Origin: Deferribacteres bacterium | Lineage (GTDB): Bacteria > Zhuqueibacterota > Zhuqueibacteria > Zhuqueibacterales > Geothermadaptataceae | Length of the DNA stretch: 64,000 nucleotides | NCBI GenBank assembly: GCA_020633655.1 | Contig: JACKDF010000007.1 | Coordinates: 248,001-312,000 of the forward strand | Direction of reading: 5' to 3' | Part shown: positions 9,012 through 18,924 of the stretch, piece after piece | Numbering within the stretch: the stretch's first letter is position 1 | How the letters are laid out: each line of letters starts with the position of its first letter | Made by a program: the position numbers and the translations under genes | The notes under the pieces: generated by a model | What the model saw: the letters and a program-made list of their open reading frames with translations, nothing else | What the model was told of the DNA's origin: nothing | The model's database searches: none

Positions 9012-12000
9012 ATGGAAAGCACCTCTGTCAATATGAAAATTAAAATAGGACTGATATTTATAGCATGGATGGCTATAAACTCATCGACTGTACTTGCCAA
9101 TCCTTTTCCTCGATTTTCCTCGTTTAGTGCTACTGTAAATGACGCAGCTGCTGGTAAAACAGCAAACTATACCATAACTTTTGTGACGAGTGATACCGTT
9201 GCAGTAGATGGGAAATTCACTGTAAATTTTCCTGGTAAATTCAATCTTGCTAGTGTCAGCACAGGATCTATAATTTCAGGACTTGATGGGGGATTGATTG
9301 TAACGAATCATTCGAATTTCGGTAATGACGAAGGAAATTACGTTACTCTAACGAGGGATGGAGCGGGAACTCAAAAACTGCCAGGTACACAACTCGTCTT
9401 GCAATTTAACGGCGTTGTGAATTCGGATTCAACAGGTGTTTTTGAATTAGTCCTGCGTCATTTTAATTCCAGTGATATTGCTACAGCAACCCAGGTTACG
9501 ATTGTGCCGGATGTTCTTGATCACTTTACCGTTACAAATACCACTGATGGACCTATTGCTTCTCAGACTGCGGGAACTAATTTTTCATCGAAATTTACAG
9601 CTTATGACCAGTATGGAAACATTGCAACAAACTGGACTGGTACAATAAATCTTTCTGATGCGACAGGATCTTTTTCTCCTGCAACGACTTCCATTTCAAC
9701 CGGTGGAACGATCACGATTTCCAATGCAAACATTACGACGGCAATGGCAAGCACGAGCATAACAGCAACATTTGGAAGTGTGATAGGCTCCTCGAACACC
9801 TTTACTGTCAATCCTGCCGCAATTGATCATTTTACGGTAACAGATACCTCCGATGGACCTATTGCTACTCAGACTGCGGGAACTAATTTTTCATCGAAAT
9901 TTACAGCTTATGACCAGTATGGAAATATTGCAACAAACTGGACAGGTACAATAAATCTTTCTGATGCGACGGGATCTTTTTCTCCTGCAACGACTTCCAT
10001 TTCAACCGGTGGAACGATCACGATTTCCAATGCAAACATCACGACGGCAACAGCTAGCACGAGCATAACAGCAACATTTGGAAGTGCGACTGGCTCCTCG
10101 AACACCTTTACTGTCAATCCTGCTGCCCTGGATTCCTTCACCATAACCAATGCTTCAAATGGAAATATTGGTGACCAGACATCGGCTGAAACCTTTACTA
10201 TTAAACTTACAGCTTATGATCAATACGGAAATATTAAAACTGATTATTTGGGTTCGCCCGCTTTAACCGTAAATAAGGGAGATGTTTCACCTTCGTCGGT
10301 GACATTTATTGCCAACGGTATCCTCGAGATTACGAACACCGTCATTAATACTGCAAATACTGGAGTTGTGGTTTCAGTGACAGATGGTGGAGTAATAAGT
10401 AATTCAAATGCTTTTAATGTTTTGGTAGGTCCGGTTGTTGAAGTAAAAATTCTCAAAGGGACTTCTGGTGAAAATACAGTTTTAACTGGAAAATCCATCA
10501 CCACGGATTCTTTAATTACTGCACACGCCGCCGGGTTTGATGCCGGTAATAACTATGTGCAGGATGAGGCGGTTACGTGGGCTTTAAGCAATACTTCCCT
10601 TGGGCGATTGTCCGTTTCGAGTGGCGTTTCTACTACGTTTGATCCGCGCAAACCGGGATCGGGTGAGCTGCAGGTAAATCAAGGTGGCACGGGATTAAGC
10701 GCTGGATCGGGTGATTATATCGTGTTTGTTGGAGAAGTCCAAAACATTAAAGTTTTAACAGGTGCTTCAGGGGAAACATCAGAACAGGGAAATCAATCGA
10801 TTGCCGCTGGATCGACTCTAACCGTCCATGCAGGTGGATATGATTCGGATTTTAATTATGTACAGGATGAATCAGTTAGCTGGAGTGTTATTGGTGGAAT
10901 CGGTTCAATGCCGGTTGGTCCAAGCACGAGTGCAGTTTTTACTTCGACAACAAGTGGAACAGGATTAATAAAAGCTGATCATAATTCAACGGAAGTAATC
11001 GATGCCTATTCCGGCACAATTACAGTAGGCGTTGGTGGTATTGATCATGTTATACTACGCACAGCAACTGACGGCAGTGGGACTGTCTTTTCAACTTACA
11101 ATATGACCGCCGATCAATCTGTTACCATATATGCAGCCGGTTATGATGCAAACAACAATTTTATCGGGAATCAAAGTGTGACATGGTCCGCTCCAAGTGG
11201 ATCGTTCTCTCCCGGGACGGGAAGCTCAACCGTATATTCACCAACTTTGGCTGCGAATGTTACAGTTGTGGGCACGCCTGCAAGCGGTACAGCTGCCTCA
11301 GCTATTATTACTGTCACGGCAGGCGTACCGACGGGATCAATCGTTTTAACTCCGGGTACTTCAACTCTTGCAGCTGATGGAATATCTGAAACCACAATAA
11401 CCTCAAGCACAATTGTAGATGCTGATGGTAATAATGTCGGCGCAAATCATCAATTTACCGTATCTCTGGGAAATTCTTCAATGGGGCAAATCCTGAACGA
11501 TGTAAATTTATCTTTACCTGGTGTTCAGATTGCCACGAATGCAAGCAGTAAACTGAGTTTTATTTTTCGTGCTGGCACGTTGGGAGGTACGACGAGTGTC
11601 TTCGCAAGCAGTGTGAACGGTTCTGCCGACGGAAGTACGCAGCTTACGTTAACCAGCATGCGGATTGTTTCTCTTTCAACTGCGTCCTCAACCGTTTCTC
11701 GCGGGCAACAAGATGCGCAAATTTCCCTGACAGTCGAAAATAATGGATCACAAGATATTACTATTACCTCTGCAAATCCAACATTTACGCATGCCTCAGA
11801 TGGAATTACAAAATGGACTGGTTTTGAGAATATAACACGGACTAATCCAGAAGTAACGGTTATTCCTGCGAGTGGTGGATCTGTTGCGCTCACATTTAAT
11901 GTTGATATAACAACAGGAGCTACGATTGATTCTGTAATCGTCGATGGAATCGTGAATGGAACAGTATCTGGAGTATCTGTAAGAGATTCCGCGGCGACGA

Positions 12001-15000
12001 ATCGCCCACCCCGATGGATTGTGCAGAAAAATCCCGCAGCTGTGTCTGTCGTTTCTGTGTCGGCACCGGATGCAATAGTCGATCAGGGATCGGCAGGACA
12101 TACGGTCAGTGTCGTCGTAAATATCCCTTCTGCAGATGCAGAAACTGCAAATGCGGTTATCGATGATGTTACTTTAAAATTCAAAGCAAATAATACGGAT
12201 GTGTCTTCGGGATACATCGTTGCACCGGTAAATGGCAATCCCACAGTGATTCCTGGTTCCGGTGGCAATATTCAATTGGATTACCTGGTAGACGTGCTTT
12301 CTCAAGCCCAGACAGGATTGATTACCCTTGATGCAGTACTCACAGCCCATGATGCTAATTCGGGATTGCAACTCACCGATCTTGATGGTGCAAGTGCTTC
12401 CGACAGTTGGACGGTAGAAAATTCAGAATCGGTTGCCATCGTCTCGGTGACACCAAGTCAGGCAAAAGTAAATGCCGGTATGACGAAGCAATGGACAGTT
12501 TCAGTAGTCGTTGATAATAGCAGCTCGAGTACTGTCAATGTCAACAGCCTGGATTTGCGCTTCTTTGCCGGTGCGGTGGAGAAAACGAGTGAATACACAA
12601 TTACGCCGCCGGCTTTGACGGCAATTGCGCCAAACTCACAGGCGAATTATACATATACTGTTACACGCACAGGAACTTCCACCGGTACGATTACTATCGA
12701 CGTACATTTTCTTGGTTCTGATGGAAGTCCAATCGATTTGACAAATTCGAATAATACTTTTGCGGTTCAAACCGCTGCTGCTGTTGCGATAAAAGAAATA
12801 ATTGCACCTGCAACCGCAACAATAAACCAAACAACAGCATGGCGTGCAAAGGTTGTCTTACAAAATACAGGTGAAGCAAACGCCGAAGTAAATTTTAATG
12901 CAGATTCGACTAAATACCTGTTCAGTAATGTAGCAGGATATTCCATAACACGTCCAACACTGCTCGCAAGCGGAAAAACTTTTATTGCTGGAAGCAGTGA
13001 AGATACGCTCTCTTTTGTTGTGAATACAACAGGAAGTACTCCCGGTGCTCTTTCAATTGGGGCAATTGTTCGCGGATACGATAAAAATTCAAACGTTGTT
13101 TTCAGAGATTCGACGATTGCAGAGGAATTGCGTACGGTAACAATCCAAACTCCGGCGAGTATCAAAATTGATTCGACTTGGATATCAAGTCTCAATGCAC
13201 CTTCAGTGAACCGGTTGCAAGAATTTCAGGTTATCAGCCGAATAAAAAACGATGGTCAGGAAAGCCTGGATAGTGTTGTAATAGATCTATCAAGTAGTGA
13301 AATTTCCTCCCCATCGACATTTGCTCTACACAGCGCTGCCTTCACTATCCCCGGTGGTTCTGCTATAAATATTCCCATTACAGTAACCGCAGCTGATCGA
13401 TCCGGTTCGGAAACATTCACTGTATCGGTATTTTCAGCCAAAGGGAAAAATACGAAGAAAATTGTATCACCTTTGGCAGCCCTTGATTCCAGTGAACAAG
13501 CCATACTGCAGACAGCTGCGGAGTTGCAGGTTGTGAGTGTTGTCCCCTCACCGGAAACCGTGTTTGCGAACCAATTAATTCCGTGGACAATCACAGCAAC
13601 AGTGAAAAACAATGGTGAGGCAACTGCTCAGCTCAAACCCAAAGCAACGGACATCAATTTTGATTTAGATTCACATGATGATACACAGAATTATAATATT
13701 AACGCGCCGGTTACGGCAAATTTGCCCGGTAATGGACAAGAAACTGAAATCGTTTATACGATAAATCGGACAGGAATTTTAAGTGGTACAGCAAATATTA
13801 CTCTAACACTTGGGGCAACAGATGCAAATACTGGCGCCACGATTAGTGGTGTTGGAAACACGACAAAGTTGATAGAAGAAAACTCTTCCGTATTAATCAT
13901 TAAATCAGAGATGCTGGCACCAAATATACAAAATGCCAATGCAATTGTTAATACCGGCCAGTCTTTTACAATACGAGTTTCTGTTAAAAACAACGGTGTC
14001 GATGCTGTGCGGGATGCCATTGTTCGTTTGCAGGACCAGTTTGCCGGTGGGGCTTTTTCTGAAGTGAAGGATACGATTGCGACTATTCAACCGAATGAAG
14101 TACAAACAATAGATTTTTTAATTACCGCTGGATCAGTGCAAAATGATGTGGGCGAACGAGTTATCGCTTATCTTGATACAGCAACGGTTATTACGAGCGG
14201 GAATGGTGCTAACATCGGTGAGCCGATCAATAACGAAGTTAAATTTATTACACAGGTTCCGGCAGAATTGCAGGTTAAAGCATCAACGAATTTCACATAT
14301 TTTCTCTTACAGAAGGAACAAGAATTTCTTTTCACCGCGTCGATTTCAAATCGTGGACAAGCGGGACTTTCAGGAAGCGGTCAGCTACGTCTTGATTTGC
14401 CTGTGGGGTATGGATTCTCCACAGATTCTGTACAAACCAATGAAGTTTCCTTTGATATGAATTCTCCAAAGCTTACCTGGCGCCTGGTTTCTCCTTCGAC
14501 AAACAGTACGGTACCGGGCGGCGATCCGGTAGGCGTCCGTTTCCTGGGAACACCCACAGATATTAATAGCGGTACAGCAGCAGCGACTTTCAAAGCCGGA
14601 GATACACTGTATTATTCTGTAGGCAATCTGGAATTCGCCATTGATTCTGTTCGAATTATTTCACCTCAGGGTGCAGCCGAGAACAATAAAGTATCTTCCG
14701 GTTCGACTTTCCGGTTAAAAGTGTTTTTACATGGCTGGCGTCGCCTGATGAATTCTACCGCATCACTTGTTTTGCCAACGGGATTTTCTTTCTCTGGTAC
14801 GAGCGCTGAAACAATCCCCGTTTCACCTGTCGATGGCAATTATGAAGCCGGTTATGTGGAGTGGGATATTACTGCTCCTGCAACTGCCACAGAAACAGAG
14901 ACGAAGGCGTTTACAGTCAGAATCCAGGGTGTGGATGGGGCTGGCATCTCCCAAAGTAACCAAACGCAATTTTCGTGTGATTTGGTACCAAAAGCGTTGT

Positions 15001-16922
15001 TGAGTCTTGCCCTCGATGGTGGTATTAGTACGAATTTAAGTTTGGCAATGGGACAGACCTATGATCTCAAGGTGGTACTACGAAATACGGGCTCTGCTGG
15101 AATTTCAGGTGATGCTGTTTTACGGATTGATACAACAAATTCAGAAATTAAATTCACCAGCACACCTGCTCAAAATGACACCTTGACAGGAGTTCGTGTC
15201 GGGGACATAAATACGTGGAAATTACAAATGCCGGATGCTGCGATGCAAACTTCAATTCGAGTGAATTTGCTTGATCCGCGTCCAAATGATATATACACGG
15301 GACAGCCTGCTGCTGTTGTTCCGGGTGGAGATGAATTACACATTAATATTTCTGTTCGGGAAACGGGGGCGGTTATCGCCGATAATTTTGTAATTTTTGA
15401 GCCGGTTGGGGCAATCGATAATATCATCAGTACTGATCAACAATTTAAGATTAGAGCAAAATTGTCCGGACAGGATGTTAAAGATGTATCGCTTACGCTG
15501 CAACAAACGTCGGGTAGTGACTTTACGATTGAAAATGCAACGCGTCAGCCTAATTCGATCGAGACTTTTAACTCCATTGGCGAAACCTATGAATGGCTTG
15601 TAATGGCACCTGCAAATGCAGCCAAAGATACTTTTGCTGTCTTTTGGGAATATAAAGATGCGACAAGTGGCGATGCGGAACTTAGTGGTAAATCTCAGGA
15701 GTTAGTTGTAACGACTGTGAAAAAGGCGAGTTATTCTTTTACTGCTGAGATTGTAGCTCCAGCTTCTGCGCTTGATCGAATTGTTTCACCGAATCAAAAC
15801 TTCATAATTGATGTTGAGCTGAATAAGCTCGGGACGGCTAACTTACATTCTGGTACGGATATCAACATCCGTTTAAAAACGCTGCCACCCGGCTATGGAA
15901 CCACTTCGCCCGATGTGCAGAGCCTTGGAACTTTTGGTGGTGTTGTTTCATGGAATATTATCGCCCCGGATAGCAGAACGGAAACTGAAAACATTGAGTT
16001 TGAACTTTTTGATTTGCCCCTGGATGAAAATAGTGGTCAGGCCGTTGGTTTTTCACAGACAAGTGCTGCAATTCCGGTGCGAACCCGAAGTGGACAGCTT
16101 GAATTGCGTGAGCTCAATGTTGAATCCAGCTCGGTTGTGGCAGAAGGGCAGGAAGTTGAATTGTTGCGCCTGGGATTTACGAATAAGGGCGATGAGTTTG
16201 CGAGTTTGATAGATCTGCTCTCATTAAAAGTCGATGTGTTAAACGAAGACAAAGAGGCGCTCGTCGCTAGTGAAGTGTTGGAGACTTTCACTGCTAAGTT
16301 GCTTTTTGAAGACGGTTCGGAAATACCTGTGAATACCGTGCTTAATCCGGTAAATCTAAATGAAGCATGGCTTGAGAGTGTGTTTCAGGATACGATTAAA
16401 TTAACACCGGATTCTTTAAATGTTCTTGCTTTTTCTTGCAAATTAAAGGCGAATTCAAGTGGCAAGAAATTTTCGTTGCGAATAACAGAAAAAGCCTATA
16501 TCAGTGCACAGGACCATGGGAGCCAGGCACTTATTGGATTAGAACTGGTCGATAAGTATGGAAATGCACGGCCTGATTTACAGATATCCTCTCCGGAATA
16601 TGTGGTTGTAGGATCTGAGTTGTCAACCAATTTTTTTAATTATCCAAATCCATTCAATCCCAATAGTCAGAGAACGCTCTTTTCATTTACTTTACAGCAG
16701 GCTGCGGAAGTAACAATTGATATCTACACTCTTTTTGGTGAACATGTATATCACAAAACGTATCCCGAAACCGACCCTGCCGGTATTGGCGGCGGTGCTG
16801 CTCGCACGATAGAATGGGATGGCCGGAATGGGACTGATCAGGTTGTTTTGAGTGGAATTTATGTGGCCTATATAAAAGCTGGATCAAATATAGCAAAAAC
16901 CACTGTTGCAGTGATTCGATGA
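9012..16922 (+). CDS. Giant secreted Ig-like repeat protein with C-terminal FlgD-type sorting domain
   Basis: 2636 residues. An N-terminal signal peptide (hydrophobic core about residues 9-28, likely cleaved after 'TVLA') is followed almost entirely by beta-sandwich repeats. Residues 170-475 are three tandem ~102-residue repeats with 'TAYDQYGNI'; the first two are 95/102 identical. About 476-780 are three repeats of a second type marked by 'AAGFDAGNNYVQDEAVTW'-like sequences, then a Big_1/invasin-like unit ('STLAADGISETTITSS'). A long run of CARDB-like and similar domains follows. The end carries 'FNYPNPFNPNSQRTLFSF' and a FlgD-like Ig fold ending 'SGIYVAYIKAGSN', as in surface proteins exported by type IX-like systems in FCB lineages. 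Surface display or adhesion is inferred. The start at 9012 has only a weak AAAGG; an ATG at 9033 is also possible. Confidence 0.9.
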   Translation: MESTSVNMKIKIGLIFIAWMAINSSTVLANPFPRFSSFSATVNDAAAGKTANYTITFVTSDTVAVDGKFTVNFPGKFNLASVSTGSIISGLDGGLIVTNHSNFGNDEGNYVTLTRDGAGTQKLPGTQLVLQFNGVVNSDSTGVFELVLRHFNSSDIATATQVTIVPDVLDHFTVTNTTDGPIASQTAGTNFSSKFTAYDQYGNIATNWTGTINLSDATGSFSPATTSISTGGTITISNANITTAMASTSITATFGSVIGSSNTFTVNPAAIDHFTVTDTSDGPIATQTAGTNFSSKFTAYDQYGNIATNWTGTINLSDATGSFSPATTSISTGGTITISNANITTATASTSITATFGSATGSSNTFTVNPAALDSFTITNASNGNIGDQTSAETFTIKLTAYDQYGNIKTDYLGSPALTVNKGDVSPSSVTFIANGILEITNTVINTANTGVVVSVTDGGVISNSNAFNVLVGPVVEVKILKGTSGENTVLTGKSITTDSLITAHAAGFDAGNNYVQDEAVTWALSNTSLGRLSVSSGVSTTFDPRKPGSGELQVNQGGTGLSAGSGDYIVFVGEVQNIKVLTGASGETSEQGNQSIAAGSTLTVHAGGYDSDFNYVQDESVSWSVIGGIGSMPVGPSTSAVFTSTTSGTGLIKADHNSTEVIDAYSGTITVGVGGIDHVILRTATDGSGTVFSTYNMTADQSVTIYAAGYDANNNFIGNQSVTWSAPSGSFSPGTGSSTVYSPTLAANVTVVGTPASGTAASAIITVTAGVPTGSIVLTPGTSTLAADGISETTITSSTIVDADGNNVGANHQFTVSLGNSSMGQILNDVNLSLPGVQIATNASSKLSFIFRAGTLGGTTSVFASSVNGSADGSTQLTLTSMRIVSLSTASSTVSRGQQDAQISLTVENNGSQDITITSANPTFTHASDGITKWTGFENITRTNPEVTVIPASGGSVALTFNVDITTGATIDSVIVDGIVNGTVSGVSVRDSAATNRPPRWIVQKNPAAVSVVSVSAPDAIVDQGSAGHTVSVVVNIPSADAETANAVIDDVTLKFKANNTDVSSGYIVAPVNGNPTVIPGSGGNIQLDYLVDVLSQAQTGLITLDAVLTAHDANSGLQLTDLDGASASDSWTVENSESVAIVSVTPSQAKVNAGMTKQWTVSVVVDNSSSSTVNVNSLDLRFFAGAVEKTSEYTITPPALTAIAPNSQANYTYTVTRTGTSTGTITIDVHFLGSDGSPIDLTNSNNTFAVQTAAAVAIKEIIAPATATINQTTAWRAKVVLQNTGEANAEVNFNADSTKYLFSNVAGYSITRPTLLASGKTFIAGSSEDTLSFVVNTTGSTPGALSIGAIVRGYDKNSNVVFRDSTIAEELRTVTIQTPASIKIDSTWISSLNAPSVNRLQEFQVISRIKNDGQESLDSVVIDLSSSEISSPSTFALHSAAFTIPGGSAINIPITVTAADRSGSETFTVSVFSAKGKNTKKIVSPLAALDSSEQAILQTAAELQVVSVVPSPETVFANQLIPWTITATVKNNGEATAQLKPKATDINFDLDSHDDTQNYNINAPVTANLPGNGQETEIVYTINRTGILSGTANITLTLGATDANTGATISGVGNTTKLIEENSSVLIIKSEMLAPNIQNANAIVNTGQSFTIRVSVKNNGVDAVRDAIVRLQDQFAGGAFSEVKDTIATIQPNEVQTIDFLITAGSVQNDVGERVIAYLDTATVITSGNGANIGEPINNEVKFITQVPAELQVKASTNFTYFLLQKEQEFLFTASISNRGQAGLSGSGQLRLDLPVGYGFSTDSVQTNEVSFDMNSPKLTWRLVSPSTNSTVPGGDPVGVRFLGTPTDINSGTAAATFKAGDTLYYSVGNLEFAIDSVRIISPQGAAENNKVSSGSTFRLKVFLHGWRRLMNSTASLVLPTGFSFSGTSAETIPVSPVDGNYEAGYVEWDITAPATATETETKAFTVRIQGVDGAGISQSNQTQFSCDLVPKALLSLALDGGISTNLSLAMGQTYDLKVVLRNTGSAGISGDAVLRIDTTNSEIKFTSTPAQNDTLTGVRVGDINTWKLQMPDAAMQTSIRVNLLDPRPNDIYTGQPAAVVPGGDELHINISVRETGAVIADNFVIFEPVGAIDNIISTDQQFKIRAKLSGQDVKDVSLTLQQTSGSDFTIENATRQPNSIETFNSIGETYEWLVMAPANAAKDTFAVFWEYKDATSGDAELSGKSQELVVTTVKKASYSFTAEIVAPASALDRIVSPNQNFIIDVELNKLGTANLHSGTDINIRLKTLPPGYGTTSPDVQSLGTFGGVVSWNIIAPDSRTETENIEFELFDLPLDENSGQAVGFSQTSAAIPVRTRSGQLELRELNVESSSVVAEGQEVELLRLGFTNKGDEFASLIDLLSLKVDVLNEDKEALVASEVLETFTAKLLFEDGSEIPVNTVLNPVNLNEAWLESVFQDTIKLTPDSLNVLAFSCKLKANSSGKKFSLRITEKAYISAQDHGSQALIGLELVDKYGNARPDLQISSPEYVVVGSELSTNFFNYPNPFNPNSQRTLFSFTLQQAAEVTIDIYTLFGEHVYHKTYPETDPAGIGGGAARTIEWDGRNGTDQVVLSGIYVAYIKAGSNIAKTTVAVIR
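9519..10130 (+). repeat. Near-identical 306-base tandem duplication inside the giant gene
   Basis: Units 9519-9824 and 9825-10130 encode copies differing at 7 of 102 residues. In the central ~180 bases I count about four base differences, all synonymous. A third, clearly diverged unit follows from 10131 to about 10440. The pattern indicates recent duplication or gene conversion of one Ig-like domain. Confidence 0.95.
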
Positions 16923-16934
16923 GAAGGTGTTGAA

Positions 16935-18908
16935 ATGAATCAGGAAATGATAAAGCCATCAAGGATGAATAAATTGTTAGACGAGTCACGCAAATTTCAG
17001 AGAACCAGAGTCCTGGGATATTTATTTGTTGGGTTTGTAAGTTGGTTCTCAGTCCAAAATCTTCTGGCGCAGTCTGGAGGATTGAAGCCTGAATTTCAAC
17101 AGGCCTTCGGGGCACGTGGTGTTGGTTTGGGTGGTGCCTGTACAGCTGCTCCTGAGGATGCAACGGCTATATTTTGGAATCCTGGAGCATTGGATGTTCT
17201 CGAACGGAAAACACTTACGCTTTATGCATCGAATTTGTTGCTTGGGCAGTCCCAATTGATTGCTTATGCACATCCGACGGTGAATATTGGAACTTTTGGT
17301 GCAGCAATGATTCGCGTCGGGCTTTCCTCAAATGATATCGAAGAAAGAGATGAGAATGCGAACCTTATTGGGAATTTTGGCTATACGCATTCGCTTTATC
17401 TTCTTTCTTATGGGAAGAAAATAGGCTATAATTTGTCGTTTGGCGTGAACGCAAAAATTGAACAGCAGGATTTTGAACGTTCGACATCCTCGGGATTTGC
17501 AATGGATTTTGGACTTGTTTATAAACCAGGCTGGATGCCAGAGCTTCTGCAAAACTCATCGCTGGGTATTATAATACAGGATGTTGTGACGCCGGGATTA
17601 AAATTTACCGGAACACCAACCAAAACGCCACGAAATATAAAAGTTGGGTTTGCATTTCCTTTCGCAATTGCCTCTGGCGCGGACCGATTTTCTCTGTTTT
17701 TAGATATGCAAAAATCATCTTACAGCGAGATTCCCTCTTCTTTTCACATGGGAACAGAATACAATTACCATGACACCGGAATGCTTCGATTCGGCTTTAA
17801 TGATAGTTCCGCGGTGTTCGGCGGTGGAGTCGCTTTTAATAATCGAGGAATGAATTATCGGCTCGATTATACGGTATCGAATTTGAATACGCTTGGTGGC
17901 GCCGTTAAGAATCACAATTTTTCTTTAACGATCCACTTTGGCAAAACGAAAATTGAAATCGTGCAGGCGGCCAAAGAAGCTCGTGATCGTGCAATTGAGG
18001 CGCGTGTTCTTGAAAATGAGCGAATCAACAAGCGGCTCGATATCGAACGTTTGATGAATGATGGAAAAGCCAAATACCGGGCAGAAAATTACCTTGGCGC
18101 TAAAATTCAATTTGACGAGGCTTTGCGTCTTGATCCTGAAAATGCGACTATTAAGCAGTGGAGTGAGCGGGCATTTGTTCAATTTAAACAACTTCAGGAA
18201 GAACGCATAGCATCTGCAGCCGCTGAAAACCTGGCTAAACAGGATGAATTGCGCAAACAGGAACGCGTACGTGGATACCTGGAAAATGGTAAAACACATT
18301 TTGAAGCAGCAAAATGGAGTGACGCACTCAAGGAATGGCAGCGTGGTTTGGAAATTGATCCTGCCAATGCAGAATTGAAAGATTGGATTGCACAAACCCA
18401 TATCCAGATTGATAAAAAGATTGATGAATTGATCCGTGAGGGAGATCGTCTGGCACAATCTGGACGTTATCCAGATGCGGTAACCAAATTGCGGGAAGCT
18501 GTGCAGGTTGGTATTGAAGACGATTCAAAAAGACGGGTAATTGATAATAAGATTAGTCAATGGAACAGCCGACTTAATTTTGATGCCGCCTATCGCCAGG
18601 GACTCGTGGAATACGAGCGTCGGAACTGGAAAGAAGCGATTCACTATTTTGAACAGGCATTACGTGAAGAACCCGACAACAAAACTGTAAAACAGAAAAG
18701 GCGACTGGCAAATTCATGGCTTAATGCGAATCAGGAACCCTGGCTCAATACAAAAATACGGAAAGATTGGCAGCAAGCCAAACGCTACAACAGCCAGGGC
18801 CGATACAAAGAAGCCTTGGAAATATTAAACCGGATATATGAGTTGCAACCCTTTAAAACACCGATTCTGGTTGAACTCGAAAAGGCAGAAAAAGCACTGA
18901 ACGAATAA
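16935..18908 (+). CDS. PorV/PorQ-like outer-membrane protein fused to tetratricopeptide repeats
   Basis: 657 residues. An N-terminal signal sequence (about 25-45, cleavage likely after 'NLLAQ') leads to a PorV/PorQ-type beta-barrel of about 300 residues, starting 'QAFGARGVGLGGACTAAPED' and 'AIFWNPGALDVLERKTLTL', the hallmark of this family. A charged coiled-coil segment follows (about 340-385), then four or five TPR-like units to the end. PorV-type proteins are outer-membrane shuttles for cargo of the type IX secretion system. A barrel joined to a long TPR tail is unusual and would place the TPRs in the periplasm. It starts 12 bases after the giant FlgD-domain protein, suggesting cargo and export partner in one operon. 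Confidence 0.82.
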   Translation: MNQEMIKPSRMNKLLDESRKFQRTRVLGYLFVGFVSWFSVQNLLAQSGGLKPEFQQAFGARGVGLGGACTAAPEDATAIFWNPGALDVLERKTLTLYASNLLLGQSQLIAYAHPTVNIGTFGAAMIRVGLSSNDIEERDENANLIGNFGYTHSLYLLSYGKKIGYNLSFGVNAKIEQQDFERSTSSGFAMDFGLVYKPGWMPELLQNSSLGIIIQDVVTPGLKFTGTPTKTPRNIKVGFAFPFAIASGADRFSLFLDMQKSSYSEIPSSFHMGTEYNYHDTGMLRFGFNDSSAVFGGGVAFNNRGMNYRLDYTVSNLNTLGGAVKNHNFSLTIHFGKTKIEIVQAAKEARDRAIEARVLENERINKRLDIERLMNDGKAKYRAENYLGAKIQFDEALRLDPENATIKQWSERAFVQFKQLQEERIASAAAENLAKQDELRKQERVRGYLENGKTHFEAAKWSDALKEWQRGLEIDPANAELKDWIAQTHIQIDKKIDELIREGDRLAQSGRYPDAVTKLREAVQVGIEDDSKRRVIDNKISQWNSRLNFDAAYRQGLVEYERRNWKEAIHYFEQALREEPDNKTVKQKRRLANSWLNANQEPWLNTKIRKDWQQAKRYNSQGRYKEALEILNRIYELQPFKTPILVELEKAEKALNE

Positions 18909-18924
18909 CAGAGAGTAATAATTT

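Noticed and set aside
9602..16291. Many minus-strand open frames inside the giant surface-protein gene
   Set aside because: They mirror the repetitive Thr/Ser/Val-rich coding strand, recur with the repeats and show no protein family features.
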